Assembly (NCBI GenBank): GCA_964556885.1
Contig: CAZKYP010000010.1
Location: 1 to 30,458, forward strand
Direction: 5' to 3'
DNA: 30,458 nt
DNA from: CAZKYP01 sp964556885
Lineage (GTDB): Bacteria; Planctomycetota; Phycisphaerae; Sedimentisphaerales; Anaerobacaceae
Numbering within the stretch: the stretch's first letter is position 1; every line of letters starts with the position of its first letter. Shown here piece after piece: positions 7,631 to 16,167 of the stretch. Under the pieces are notes generated by a model, which was not told the origin of the DNA, did not search any database, and worked only from the letters and a program-made list of their open reading frames with translations. Position numbers and translations under genes: made by a program.

Positions 7631-10600
7631 ATGATTCGATTTAAGGCTCATGTTATCAGGTTGAAGACCATAGTTCATTGGCTTCTGATAATTTTAATTT
7701 TAGCCGGTTTACTGTGGCTTCTTTACATATTTTCCGGACGGGCTCTCTGTTATATCGCTCTAAGACAAATCGGCGAATTGACCAATACGAAGATAAAGAC
7801 CGGGTCTGTTGTCTTCAACGCCAACGGCTCAGTTTTCATAAAAAGACTTGAAGTCAAACCCTATGAAGACCCGTATAAGGAAAACACCATACTCGAAGCA
7901 GAAGCAGTATATGCACGTTTTAGTATAGGCAGTCTGTTCTTACTGAAACCACGGTTGAAAGTAATCAAGGTCAACAAATTTGTTTTGAACGCCGAGTATG
8001 ATATGGATACGGGGCAATCGAACCTGTCGGCAATCAAATTCAGACGTTCCAAGGTCGGATCCGGCAGAATGCCGAGGATTAATCTCGAAGCCGGTATGCT
8101 TAAATATACCAAGATATCCGCCGGAGAAAGAAAACCTGCAATATCGATACCTGTTAATGTGAGTTTCGGATTCGATGAGCAAGCGCAGGAAGGTTACGAC
8201 TTTGATATAACGACGGCGAGAATAGCTTCGGGTCTGGCCCAAAGTCACCTGAAAGGTTTTTGGAAACCCGGCATTGTGACGATTACGGGTGGAATTTCCA
8301 CATCTGACATTCCCGATCTTGAAATGAGCTGGGCCGTGGATGTTTTGGCCGCTGAGCTTAAGTATGACCCGAATGATACGTTTTCATTGAAGCTCAATAT
8401 GAAAGACCTGCAATCTAAGAGCAGTCCGTCGTTGGACAAGCTCGTATTGGCAAGCCCGATACTTCTGGACAAATCAGGTCCGCTCGCCGCCTTGCAGAGA
8501 TTTTTCGACCGGTATCACCCTTTCGGATTGATCGATGCCGAACTTGAGGTATCGGGAAATTTAAATCAACTGAACGATTATGCTGTAAACGGCACAGTTT
8601 TTTGCAGGGATGTTTCGTTCTGTTACAATAAATTCCAGTATGCAATAGAGCATTTGGCCGGTCGGATTGATTTTACAAAGGACGGTTTGACGCTGAACTA
8701 TCTGAATGGCAAGCATGAGGATACAGATCTTTTTTTTAACGGTTGGTACAGGTATTTAGGTCCTGAGAGGAAGTATGAGATCAAGATAACAAGTGATAGA
8801 ATGTCTTTGGATGAAGATTTATATAATGCGCTCAATGCAGAACAGAAAAAGTTATGGTCGGCGTTTACACCTTCCGGATTTATGGCGGTAGACTACCGGC
8901 TCAGCCGGAAGTCACAAACGGAAAAAAGTGAAGAATTGATGGTTGAGCTGCTCGGCGTGGAAGGTTCATATAAGAATTTTCCGTATCCTCTGGAGAATCT
9001 AAATGGCAAGCTGTTTTTCAGAAACGACAATATTCTGTTGTTATCCGATTTGGTTTCACAGGTTGATGAACAAACAATTTCCTTGAATGGGCATATAGAT
9101 TTCCGGAATATTAACAGAGCTTTATATGATATTTCAGTTAAGGTCAATAATCTTCAACTGGATTCCAGACTGGAAAAAGCATTGTCCGAAACACATGGAA
9201 ATATGTTCAGGAAATATCGTCCATCCGGTCTGGCCGATGGCTGGTTAAAAGTTTCTTTACAGGATTCCGGTTCTGTAAATTACGTGGCTGATTTATCTTT
9301 TCGTGATGTGTCTCTGCAACCGGATTATTTGACTTTACCAGTTTCTGATGTCACTGCAAGAATGGTCTTTACACCCGGCCTGGTAATAATCAAGGATTTT
9401 TCCGGGCATTTCGATCAAAGTTTAATTGCATTGACGGGCCAGATACAGACGGACCGGAAATCCGAGCTTTCCGGTTATAATTTGTCCCTGAGCCTGGAAC
9501 AGGCCCTGTTAAATGATAGTTTATTGGGTCTGCTGCCGGAGTCACTTAAGAAAAAAGTATCGGAATTCCAAACGGATGGTAAAGTAAATATAAAGGCCGA
9601 TTTGAACAGAGATGGGCTCGCGGGCAATTTGGATTACAGGATAATTGTGGATTGTCTGGGTGGCAGTACCGTTTTACCCGCTTTTCCGTATAACTTACAA
9701 GATGTGGTGGGGACTCTGATAATAGGCCCCAACAGCGTCCAGTTTAAGAATGTCGCCGCTACCCTGGGGGATATCGCTTCAGAGGAAACATACGGTAAGA
9801 TCGAGCTGCTTGATGGGCGGTTGAATTTAACCGATAACAGCGCCTTCGGCGGAGCTTCATTGCATATTAAAGCTACGGGTATTGCTTTTAATGAACGTCT
9901 CCGATTGGTTATGCCGCAATATATTCGACCTTTCTACGACAGGCTTTCGCCTGCCGGAGGATTTGATTTAGATTTACAAAATAATATAAGTATAAGCGAT
10001 ACGGAAGATTGCCAGATGATTGTTGATTTTTCAGGAGCCGTTACGTTAAACGATTGTGGTTTTAATATTTCCGGCGGAAGAGCCGGGTTGAATAATGCGG
10101 TCATCACGACAAACGGCCGCTTCAAAAACGTGGAAGGATTCAGTAGCTGCCGGGCGGCAATAAGCGACGGGACGCTTAAGATTCATGGGAAATCTTTTAC
10201 TGATTTGAAGACGGAAGTTAGTTATGATCCAAATGAGGGATGCTGGACTACAGAGGATTTGATTGCTGATTGTTATGGGGGGAAGTTGACGGGGAGATTT
10301 CAGTTCAAGCGGCAGGGTGAGCAATCTTTCGGATATATGCTGCAGGCCGGTTTTGACGATGTAGACCTGAAGCGTTTTTTGTCGGATTCGGAGCTTGAGC
10401 CGGTTTCCAGAAACGGCTATTCAAGCGGAAAGATGAAAGGCTCGTTGAGCATCAATGTTCAAAATAATGATATTTCCTCACGCATAGGTTCATGCAGACT
10501 TTTAATCGATAATATGCAGGTCGGTAAACTTTCGCCGCTGGCCAAGCTCATGCAGGTACTGCAAATGACGGAACCGAAAGATTTTGCTTTTGAACAGATG

Positions 10601-10912
10601 TTTGTAGATTCATATATCAGAGGTGATAATATGATTATTGAGAAGTTCGATTTATCCGGGCAGGCACATGCCTTTACGGGCTCGGGACGATTGAACCTGG
10701 GTAGCAATGATATCAATTTAGTTCTTACAGCCAGAGGTCGGCGTTCTGTTTCCGATAATCCTTCTTTTCTCCAGTCTTTGACCGAAGGTCTTACTCAGGC
10801 CGTGGTTCGTATGGAAATTACGGGTGATTTCCATGATCCGGAGATTGTGACAAAAACCCTGCCGGTGATAGAGGAAACCCTTCAAATCCTCGGGACAAAG
10901 CCGTCTAATTAA
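7631..10912 (+). CDS. AsmA/TamB-like envelope protein with one N-terminal membrane anchor
   Basis: A 1093-residue protein with one transmembrane helix (about residues 14-36) and a long beta-rich periplasmic part of repeating hydrophobic strands. The last ~180 residues (leading into NLGSNDINLVLTARGRR and EITGDFHDPEI) match the AsmA-like C-terminal pattern in which ITGDFHDPEI is a hallmark. AsmA/TamB/YhdP proteins form bridge-like grooves linked to phospholipid or outer-membrane transport; that function here is inferred from the family. The ATG at 7631 has no obvious Shine-Dalgarno site, but the basic n-region before the helix fits. It follows purD co-directionally and converges on the cupin gene 30 bases away. 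In planctomycetes such proteins are usually annotated as hypothetical. Confidence 0.8.
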   Translation: MIRFKAHVIRLKTIVHWLLIILILAGLLWLLYIFSGRALCYIALRQIGELTNTKIKTGSVVFNANGSVFIKRLEVKPYEDPYKENTILEAEAVYARFSIGSLFLLKPRLKVIKVNKFVLNAEYDMDTGQSNLSAIKFRRSKVGSGRMPRINLEAGMLKYTKISAGERKPAISIPVNVSFGFDEQAQEGYDFDITTARIASGLAQSHLKGFWKPGIVTITGGISTSDIPDLEMSWAVDVLAAELKYDPNDTFSLKLNMKDLQSKSSPSLDKLVLASPILLDKSGPLAALQRFFDRYHPFGLIDAELEVSGNLNQLNDYAVNGTVFCRDVSFCYNKFQYAIEHLAGRIDFTKDGLTLNYLNGKHEDTDLFFNGWYRYLGPERKYEIKITSDRMSLDEDLYNALNAEQKKLWSAFTPSGFMAVDYRLSRKSQTEKSEELMVELLGVEGSYKNFPYPLENLNGKLFFRNDNILLLSDLVSQVDEQTISLNGHIDFRNINRALYDISVKVNNLQLDSRLEKALSETHGNMFRKYRPSGLADGWLKVSLQDSGSVNYVADLSFRDVSLQPDYLTLPVSDVTARMVFTPGLVIIKDFSGHFDQSLIALTGQIQTDRKSELSGYNLSLSLEQALLNDSLLGLLPESLKKKVSEFQTDGKVNIKADLNRDGLAGNLDYRIIVDCLGGSTVLPAFPYNLQDVVGTLIIGPNSVQFKNVAATLGDIASEETYGKIELLDGRLNLTDNSAFGGASLHIKATGIAFNERLRLVMPQYIRPFYDRLSPAGGFDLDLQNNISISDTEDCQMIVDFSGAVTLNDCGFNISGGRAGLNNAVITTNGRFKNVEGFSSCRAAISDGTLKIHGKSFTDLKTEVSYDPNEGCWTTEDLIADCYGGKLTGRFQFKRQGEQSFGYMLQAGFDDVDLKRFLSDSELEPVSRNGYSSGKMKGSLSINVQNNDISSRIGSCRLLIDNMQVGKLSPLAKLMQVLQMTEPKDFAFEQMFVDSYIRGDNMIIEKFDLSGQAHAFTGSGRLNLGSNDINLVLTARGRRSVSDNPSFLQSLTEGLTQAVVRMEITGDFHDPEIVTKTLPVIEETLQILGTKPSN

Positions 10913-10942
10913 ATTCTGAATCTTCGTTACGGCCGGCTAAGA

Positions 10943-11308
10943 TTAATAATTGAATACCTCCTCATCCTCTTTTTGCCAGGGAGGATCGACTATACACAGG
11001 AATTTCAAGACGGATTTTCCCGTATTCTCTATATATTGTGTCGAATTTGGAGGAATGTAAACAGTGCAATCCGGTTCGACCTGGAAAGATTTTTCGTCTA
11101 TGTGCATCATGCCCCGCCCGGATATTATATAATATACTTCGCAGGTTCTTAATTTATGGGGTTTGGTCTTCCGGCCGACTTCGACTTTCGCGTGCGCCAG
11201 GCTGTAATTGATTTGTAAATCAGCTTTTCCAGGGTGCAGGAGTTCTCGCAGGATTGAGCCGTCACCCGCAGTGATTTCCCGGCAGTCTTTCAGATTCTTC
11301 AAAGACAT
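10943..11308 (-). CDS. Small single-domain cupin protein
   Basis: A 121-residue protein with one cupin barrel. Motif 1 is seen as KPHKLRTCEVYYIISGRG (about residues 48-65) and motif 2 as the PPNSTQYIENTG stretch near 91-102. Only one histidine of the usual HxH pair is present, so metal binding may be altered. The gene is translationally coupled to the upstream transporter: the transporter TAA and the cupin ATG share a base (TAATG at 11306-11310). Single-domain cupins of this type resemble mannose-6-phosphate isomerase type II-like or sugar-sensing proteins; the substrate is unknown. Confidence 0.85.
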   Translation of the reverse strand: MSLKNLKDCREITAGDGSILRELLHPGKADLQINYSLAHAKVEVGRKTKPHKLRTCEVYYIISGRGMMHIDEKSFQVEPDCTVYIPPNSTQYIENTGKSVLKFLCIVDPPWQKEDEEVFNY

Positions 11309-12621
11309 TATCGATTTCCCATCAAAATAGAGCTTTGCGTAAAAAATGTACCGGCAATGCAGGCTGTCATGAGGCAGGCTAATGTTGCGGCCAGCAGCGA
11401 GCGAAAAGCGATTTTACCAATGTTTCTTGTTCGTGCCGGAGCTAACGCACAGACGCCGCCGACAAAAATGGCCATCGATGCCAAATGTGCAAATCCGCAT
11501 AATGCGTAGGTTGTAATTACTGCCGAACGTTCGTGCTGCAAAAGATTTTGTTCCAAAATAGTCGCCAGGTCTTTATAGGCTGTTACTTCGGTTACGATAA
11601 GACGTTCTCCGATAATTTTGGAAATTATGCCTGCATCGGATGAAGGGATACCTATTATCAATGTTAATGGATAAAAAATGTAACCGCAAATTGTTTTGAG
11701 CGACCACTGGATGTCAAGACCGAATAACGGATTTACTTTTGCTCCCAGAGTCGATAACAAAAGGTCGATTAATGCAACCAGACCAAGTATCGCTATGAGA
11801 AGAGCGGCAATGCCGACAATCATTTTAACACCGGCGTTTGCCCCGTTTATAACTGCTTCGAAGAGACTGTTGTCCTTTTCATAAAAAGGTTTTACATTTA
11901 CGCCCAGCGTCTGAGGAGAATCTTTTTCGGGCAGAATAATCTTTGACATTGCAATCGCCGCCGGAGCTGAAAGCAATGATGCGGAAACCAAATGTCCAGC
12001 GATGGTCGGGAACTGAGATTGAAGACTAAAAACATAGAGCGCAAGAACGTTGGATGCAACTGTGGCCATCCCGGCGGTTAAAATTGTGCAGGTTTCGGAA
12101 TCAGTCATTCGGGCAAGATATGGTTTGACTAAAAGCATAGACTCAACGCCTGCGAAGATGTTGCTGGCGGCGACTAATGACTCTGCCCCGGATATTCTCA
12201 TCAGCTTTGTAAATACGTAAGCGAATCCTCTGATAACCAGTGATATGATGCCGAAATAGTACAATATTGCAATAAGAGCGGAGAAGAAGATAATTGTTGG
12301 GAATGCCTGAAAAGCCAGAATGAAACCCGGCGATTTTTCTCCTGCGTCATTTATCTGGCCCGGTGCCAGCGCTAAAGGACCAAAGACAAACTTTGCTCCG
12401 GCCGATGCTGCGTCCAGTACTTTGACAACTATGTCGTTGACGGCGAGAAACAACCTTGAGCCTGCAGGTACAACAAAGATAAAGAAACCGAATAAAATTT
12501 GCAGTCCTATGCCCCAGCAAATCACCTTCCAGTTCATATTCCTTTTGTCGGCCGACAACACCCATGCCAGCCCCGTTAGAATAAAAATCCCTGCAAAACT
12601 GACAAGATTATAAATATCCAT
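11308..12621 (-). CDS. CNT/NupC-family concentrative nucleoside transporter homolog
   Basis: A polytopic inner-membrane protein of 437 aa with about ten hydrophobic segments. Domain order fits CNT proteins: an N-terminal helix pair, a Nucleos_tra2_N-like gate region, then the C-terminal core with SGAESLVAASNIFAG, VESMLLVKPYL and TSSDAG-like IPSSDAGIISK segments. CNTs import nucleosides with Na+ or H+. The family motif usually written G-Q-[ST]-E-A-P reads G-V-E-S-M here, one residue shorter, so the ligand may differ. A TTG 24 bases upstream extends the frame, but ATG 12621 is preferred. It is the first gene of a two-gene unit with the cupin; a promoter is seen at 12698-12726. Confidence 0.85.
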   Translation of the reverse strand: MDIYNLVSFAGIFILTGLAWVLSADKRNMNWKVICWGIGLQILFGFFIFVVPAGSRLFLAVNDIVVKVLDAASAGAKFVFGPLALAPGQINDAGEKSPGFILAFQAFPTIIFFSALIAILYYFGIISLVIRGFAYVFTKLMRISGAESLVAASNIFAGVESMLLVKPYLARMTDSETCTILTAGMATVASNVLALYVFSLQSQFPTIAGHLVSASLLSAPAAIAMSKIILPEKDSPQTLGVNVKPFYEKDNSLFEAVINGANAGVKMIVGIAALLIAILGLVALIDLLLSTLGAKVNPLFGLDIQWSLKTICGYIFYPLTLIIGIPSSDAGIISKIIGERLIVTEVTAYKDLATILEQNLLQHERSAVITTYALCGFAHLASMAIFVGGVCALAPARTRNIGKIAFRSLLAATLACLMTACIAGTFFTQSSILMGNR

Positions 12622-12697
12622 ATTGCTCTGTCGGGTCCATCGCAAGAAAGTGGAAATATCGATAGTTTTTTATAATGCCAAAGATTTTTCTTGATAT

Positions 12698-12726
12698 ACA
12701 ATAACTGATATTGCCGGGTAGGTCAA
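12698..12726 (-). promoter_or_regulatory. Sigma70-type promoter for the CNT-cupin unit
   Basis: Minus-strand -35 TTGACC (12726-12721), 17-base spacer, -10 TATTGT (12703-12698). The predicted start near 12691 leaves a leader of about 70 bases before the ATG at 12621. The -35 matches 5/6 and the -10 matches 4/6 of consensus. Confidence 0.55.
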
Positions 12727-12778
12727 TATTGTTAGTAGAGCTTTTGAATTAGTGATCGGCAATCGATCCAAACGTTGT

Positions 12779-12817
12779 AAAAAAAAAGAAGGCCGTGAGT
12801 TTTGCTCACAGCCTTCT
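12779..12817 (-). terminator. Strong intrinsic terminator of the propeller gene
   Basis: Minus-strand stem of 13 pairs (12817-12805 with 12799-12787, one U-G wobble) with a five-base loop, followed directly by a nine-T run (12787-12779). It lies 24 bases after the stop of the gene ending at 12841, and it insulates that gene from the CNT promoter downstream. Confidence 0.93.
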
Positions 12818-12840
12818 GATATTCTGCTTAAATAACAGTA

Positions 12841-14865
12841 TCACTTAAGTATTGTCCCGCTCTGGTCCTTTCCTGTATCTTCATCATTGGGGTCTTTGTC
12901 ACTGCTTTTGTCATCTTTACCGTCATCTTTGGGATTATCTTTACCGTCATCGCCGCCACCGCCGTCATTCGGATCATTACTACCGTCGTCCCATTCGCGA
13001 CCGACCCTTTCCACTATTAATACGGAATCGGTACCGTAGAAGTAGAGACCTGTTGTTAGCTGCCCGACCACTGTTAATTCCGCGGAGCCGTTATCAGGTA
13101 TAAGGGCCATTAACGGGGCTTTTTCGAAGAAGGCAAAGACATGAGTAAGCCTGACACCATTTATACGCGACGTTCTTACACGCTGACGAGTTGCTTCAAT
13201 ACCTCCGGGGTACAATACAAGCGGCTTGCTTATATCTATCAGGCTTGCATCGGTGCCTTCAGGCGGACAAAGTGCTGCCCGTATCAAGCGTCCCCCTCTA
13301 TTGCGTTTAATAGGTCTTGGTAATGTCCATAGATCTGATTCAACCGGTCCTATGACAGTTACGGTGATTGTTTCCGGTATGGAGTCCTGTAATCCGTCGT
13401 TGACAGTAAGCAAGACAATGTGTTCACCAATCGGCAGGTAAATTATCGGGCTCATTTCGTTTGATTCGTAAGCCTGATCATCCACCCACCAGTTCCACTT
13501 GTAAGTAAGGGAGTTGCCTTCAGGATCGTTTGAATCGGATGCGTCCAGATATACTTCGGCGATACCTGTGAAATCAGCATAAGCAGTTTGGTCTCCACCG
13601 GCGTTTGCTATTGGTGTGAAATCACCAAGTCTTAATAGATAGAAGTCGTTATCACCTGCGCCGTAAGAATTAGTTGTGCCGGCAACGACATAACCACCTT
13701 CCGGCGTAGTCTGAATTGCGGAGCTTTGCTCGATGCCGGACCCGCCCATTGTCATATCCCATTCCTTAATTCCACTCGAATCGGTTTTAATCAGATACAT
13801 GTCATTTCCTCCTGAACCGAACGAATTAGTTTCAGCGAGGATTATGTATCCACCGTCTGTGGTCTGCCGAACCATCTTGCCGATGTCTATGCCTGATCCA
13901 CTGAATTGTTTTGTCCACTTTCTGTTACCATCCTTGTCGGTCTTTATCAGGCCAATATCCCATGTGCCTGTACCTGCTGAGTCAGCACGTAAAGTCCCTG
14001 TCATGATATATCCGTCGTCGGATGTTTCCTGGACATAGTAACCTTCATCCGACCAGCTCTCTGAACCGTAAGTATTTGACCAAAGATACTGACCTTCCGA
14101 ATTGACTTTAGCCAGATAGAAATCCGTATAACCTTCGTCGTTGAATGAAGCAGAAGTTCCGCAGACAACGTATTTATGATCTGATGTTTCTATAACGTTT
14201 GAAGCTGCATCTACACCTGTACCACCAAGATACTTCATCCATAATTGATTTCCGGATGAGTCTGTTTTTATCAGGTAAATATCACCGTGACCATATCCGT
14301 AAGACTCGGTTTTACCGGCGAGGATATAACCGTTGTCCGCTGTTTGTTGTACCGAATAAATTTCGTCGGCGAGTCTTCCACCGAATGTTTTGGACCATTG
14401 TATAGTTCCGGCAGAGCTTGTCTTGATAAGATAACCGTCTGAGGAGCCGCTTCCGAAAGAGCTTGTCGAGCCGGCGATGATATATCCTCCGTCTGTGGTT
14501 TGCTGAACCGACCAACCGTAATCGTTTGCATTACCGCCGTGTGTTCTATCCCATTCTACATTTCCGAATGAATCAGTTTTTACCATGTAAACGTCGTAGC
14601 TGCCGGCACCCTTGGAATTTGTATAGCCGACAAATATGTACCCACCGTCACTGGTTTGATCCAATGATGTAACTACATCAGCACCGACGTCGCCGATAGT
14701 AATTTCCCAGAGAAGCTTTAATTCATTGATATCAAGTGGAGGTGGGGTACTACTTGTTATTGAAGCAGAATCCGCGAGAAAGTCAGAATCTTGTGCAACA
14801 GATACCTGTAATCCGAGTGTAACCAAAATTACGAATTGTAATAAGACGAGGACATAAGTTTTCAT
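12841..14865 (-). CDS. Secreted seven-bladed beta-propeller + PKD-like protein with Asp-rich tail
   Basis: A 674-aa secreted protein. Residues 1-25 are a Sec signal peptide ending VSVAQ. From about 62 to 415 there are seven repeats of about 52 residues, each built on a QTxDGGYIxxG strand, an SFGxGxxDxYLIKTDSxG strand and a closing W...GG strand. The seventh lacks its last strand, which the N-terminal LLWEITIGD segment (51-59) can supply, giving a Velcro-closed propeller. A PKD/REJ-like domain follows (about 417-510: IANAGGDQT, DASDSNDPEGNSLTYKW). A further beta module (VELTVVGQLTTG-like) comes next, and then a tail from about 628 rich in Asp, Gly and Lys that could bind Ca2+. No sorting or dockerin motif is seen. 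It has its own promoter, leader and terminator. The ligand is unknown. Confidence 0.9.
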   Translation of the reverse strand: MKTYVLVLLQFVILVTLGLQVSVAQDSDFLADSASITSSTPPPLDINELKLLWEITIGDVGADVVTSLDQTSDGGYIFVGYTNSKGAGSYDVYMVKTDSFGNVEWDRTHGGNANDYGWSVQQTTDGGYIIAGSTSSFGSGSSDGYLIKTSSAGTIQWSKTFGGRLADEIYSVQQTADNGYILAGKTESYGYGHGDIYLIKTDSSGNQLWMKYLGGTGVDAASNVIETSDHKYVVCGTSASFNDEGYTDFYLAKVNSEGQYLWSNTYGSESWSDEGYYVQETSDDGYIMTGTLRADSAGTGTWDIGLIKTDKDGNRKWTKQFSGSGIDIGKMVRQTTDGGYIILAETNSFGSGGNDMYLIKTDSSGIKEWDMTMGGSGIEQSSAIQTTPEGGYVVAGTTNSYGAGDNDFYLLRLGDFTPIANAGGDQTAYADFTGIAEVYLDASDSNDPEGNSLTYKWNWWVDDQAYESNEMSPIIYLPIGEHIVLLTVNDGLQDSIPETITVTVIGPVESDLWTLPRPIKRNRGGRLIRAALCPPEGTDASLIDISKPLVLYPGGIEATRQRVRTSRINGVRLTHVFAFFEKAPLMALIPDNGSAELTVVGQLTTGLYFYGTDSVLIVERVGREWDDGSNDPNDGGGGDDGKDNPKDDGKDDKSSDKDPNDEDTGKDQSGTILK

Positions 14866-14962
14866 CGATCTATCCCATCAAAAAACAGTTTATCAATTGT
14901 TGAATCCGTTCGTTTGCTGAATAAGCGTCGTGCTGTTCCTTTGGGGAAGATATGACTTCTCC

Positions 14963-14989
14963 GATCATCTTATTATAAATAAGATGATC
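14963..14989 (-). promoter_or_regulatory. Perfect 11-bp hairpin in the propeller-gene leader
   Basis: GATCATCTTAT at 14963-14973 and ATAAGATGATC at 14979-14989 are perfect inverted repeats around a five-base loop. On the minus-strand RNA the 5' arm lies within the leader ORF and the stop codon is in the loop. A second, imperfect stem (GGAGAAG with CTTCCCC, one mismatch) follows immediately at about 14962-14943. Confidence 0.7.
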
Positions 14990-15011
14990 TTAATAGAATA
15001 AGGTGGTTCAT
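14973..15011 (-). CDS. Candidate 12-aa leader peptide upstream of the propeller gene
   Basis: A perfect Shine-Dalgarno AGGAGG (15022-15017) lies five bases before an ATG (15011) that opens the frame MNHLILLRSSYL, ended by tandem TAA TAA. Five of twelve residues are Leu or Ile. Codons 8-11 form the 5' arm of the hairpin at 14963-14989, so a ribosome reaching the stop would unfold the stem. This is the arrangement of leader-peptide control, but no T-run follows the stem and the effector is unknown. The ribosome site is stronger than that of the main gene. Confidence 0.45.
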   Translation of the reverse strand: MNHLILLRSSYL

Positions 15012-15102
15012 CACATCCTCCTGTAAAATCCCCGGCATAATGCCAAAACTCATTATTATCAATAACTATATTTCGGCAATATGCTTAGATACTCCTATAT
15101 AT

Positions 15103-15130
15103 ATTCTATATTTTTTTATATATTTGTCAA
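15103..15130 (-). promoter_or_regulatory. Near-consensus sigma70 promoter for the propeller gene
   Basis: Minus-strand -35 TTGACA (15130-15125, 6/6), 16-base spacer, -10 TAGAAT (15108-15103, 5/6). The predicted start near 15096 gives an unusually long leader of about 230 bases before the ATG at 14865. Confidence 0.75.
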
Positions 15131-15447
15131 TAGTATAACTTAATTTATGACTATTTGCCGTTAATACTCCTGTTAGTAAATTATCTTCATGGTGAATTAT
15201 ATGGGACCATCCGATTTGGACTATAATCAGCTATTAGTATTTTTCGTCAACTCAGAATTATTCTTTATGGCTTCAAATCATTATATTGAACCGTTCCACC
15301 TGCTGTAAATATCTACGTAACAGATGGAAATACGTTCTGAAGAACCTGCAATTTATTGCAAATATAGCTCATTTTTTAGGTCTTTCAGGTATTTTTCATT
15401 GAAAATTCGCGTCATATATGAAAGTTACGCTATATAGATGATTTGAT

Positions 15448-15475
15448 TTGCCCCCTGAACATGGGTGGTTATAAT
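15448..15475 (+). promoter_or_regulatory. Candidate promoter for tmk-holB
   Basis: A perfect -10 TATAAT (15470-15475) is preceded at 16 bases by TTGCCC (15448-15453). Transcription would start near 15482, about 50 bases before the tmk ATG. The -35 is weak. Confidence 0.5.
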
Positions 15476-15531
15476 GGGAAAATCACTATTAGCTCCACTG
15501 GTTCGAATATAGCTGTAAATATGGTTTTTTT

Positions 15532-16167
15532 ATGGAATTATTGAAAGAAAGATTAAAAGGAAAATTTATTGTGCTCGATGGCCCGGACGGCTGTGGGAAG
15601 AGCACACAGACTGAATTATTGATACAATGGTTACAATCAGAAGATGTGTTTGTCGGTAGCTTTCGTGATCCGGGCGATACTGTTATCGGAGAAAAAATCA
15701 GGGAAATCCTGCTCAATCCCGAGCACGCCGCAATGAATGTGCAAACGGAAGTTATGCTATATATGGCCGCAAGGTCTCAGCTTTGGGCCGAAAAATTGGA
15801 GCTGGCGTTGAGGGATAATAAATGTGTTGTACTCGACAGGTGGCTCTCAAGCACATGTGCCTATCAGGGTTTTGCCGGTGAATTCGGAATTGACAGGGTG
15901 GTAAAGATTGCATCGGACTGTCTTGAAAGGGTCTGGCCCGACCTGACCATAATTCTGGATGTGGATGTCAAGACTGCATCGCGTCGTTTTAACCGGCAGC
16001 TTGACAGGATGGAAGCAAAGGGGGACGGCTATCATCAGAAGGTCCGCGGGGGATTCCTTAAGCTGGTCGAGGATTATGAGAACTTTCATGTAGTAGATGC
16101 CAACTATGATATTGATATGGTTCATAAAAAGATATTGCAGCTTATCTCGGATGTGAGTTTCGCATAA
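15532..16167 (+). CDS. tmk: Thymidylate kinase
   Basis: Phosphorylates dTMP to dTDP for DNA synthesis. At 211 aa it is typical. The P-loop GPDGCGKS is at 17-24, the FRDPGDT segment corresponds to the dTMP-binding REPGGT motif with Asp replacing Glu and Gly, and DRW (about 103-105) is the DR[YWH] motif. An arginine-bearing LID region (RRFNRQLDRMEAKGDGYHQK) follows. No Shine-Dalgarno site is evident before the ATG. The stop directly abuts the holB ATG (TAAATG), so the two are translationally linked. The neighbours holB, PSP1 and metG are the classic context. Confidence 0.96.
   Translation: MELLKERLKGKFIVLDGPDGCGKSTQTELLIQWLQSEDVFVGSFRDPGDTVIGEKIREILLNPEHAAMNVQTEVMLYMAARSQLWAEKLELALRDNKCVVLDRWLSSTCAYQGFAGEFGIDRVVKIASDCLERVWPDLTIILDVDVKTASRRFNRQLDRMEAKGDGYHQKVRGGFLKLVEDYENFHVVDANYDIDMVHKKILQLISDVSFA

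Larger units (their letters stand above)
14866..15531. other. 666-base intergenic region between divergent units
   Basis: AT-rich non-coding region. The left part (14866-15130) is the leader and promoter of the propeller gene, with a short ORF and hairpins described separately. A palindrome GGCATAATGCC at 15034-15044 lies just upstream of the leader ORF ribosome site. The right part (15131-15447) contains no feature I can support beyond AT-rich sequence. A promoter for tmk sits at 15448-15475. Confidence 0.7.

Noticed and set aside
15189..15308. A 39-codon plus-strand frame in the large intergenic region before tmk
   Set aside because: No Shine-Dalgarno site or promoter close to it, and a length expected by chance in AT-rich DNA.
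15499..15512. TGGTTCGAATA resembling a tRNA T-arm
   Set aside because: No acceptor, D-arm or anticodon-stem sequence at proper distance; no tRNA was found anywhere in the window by eye.
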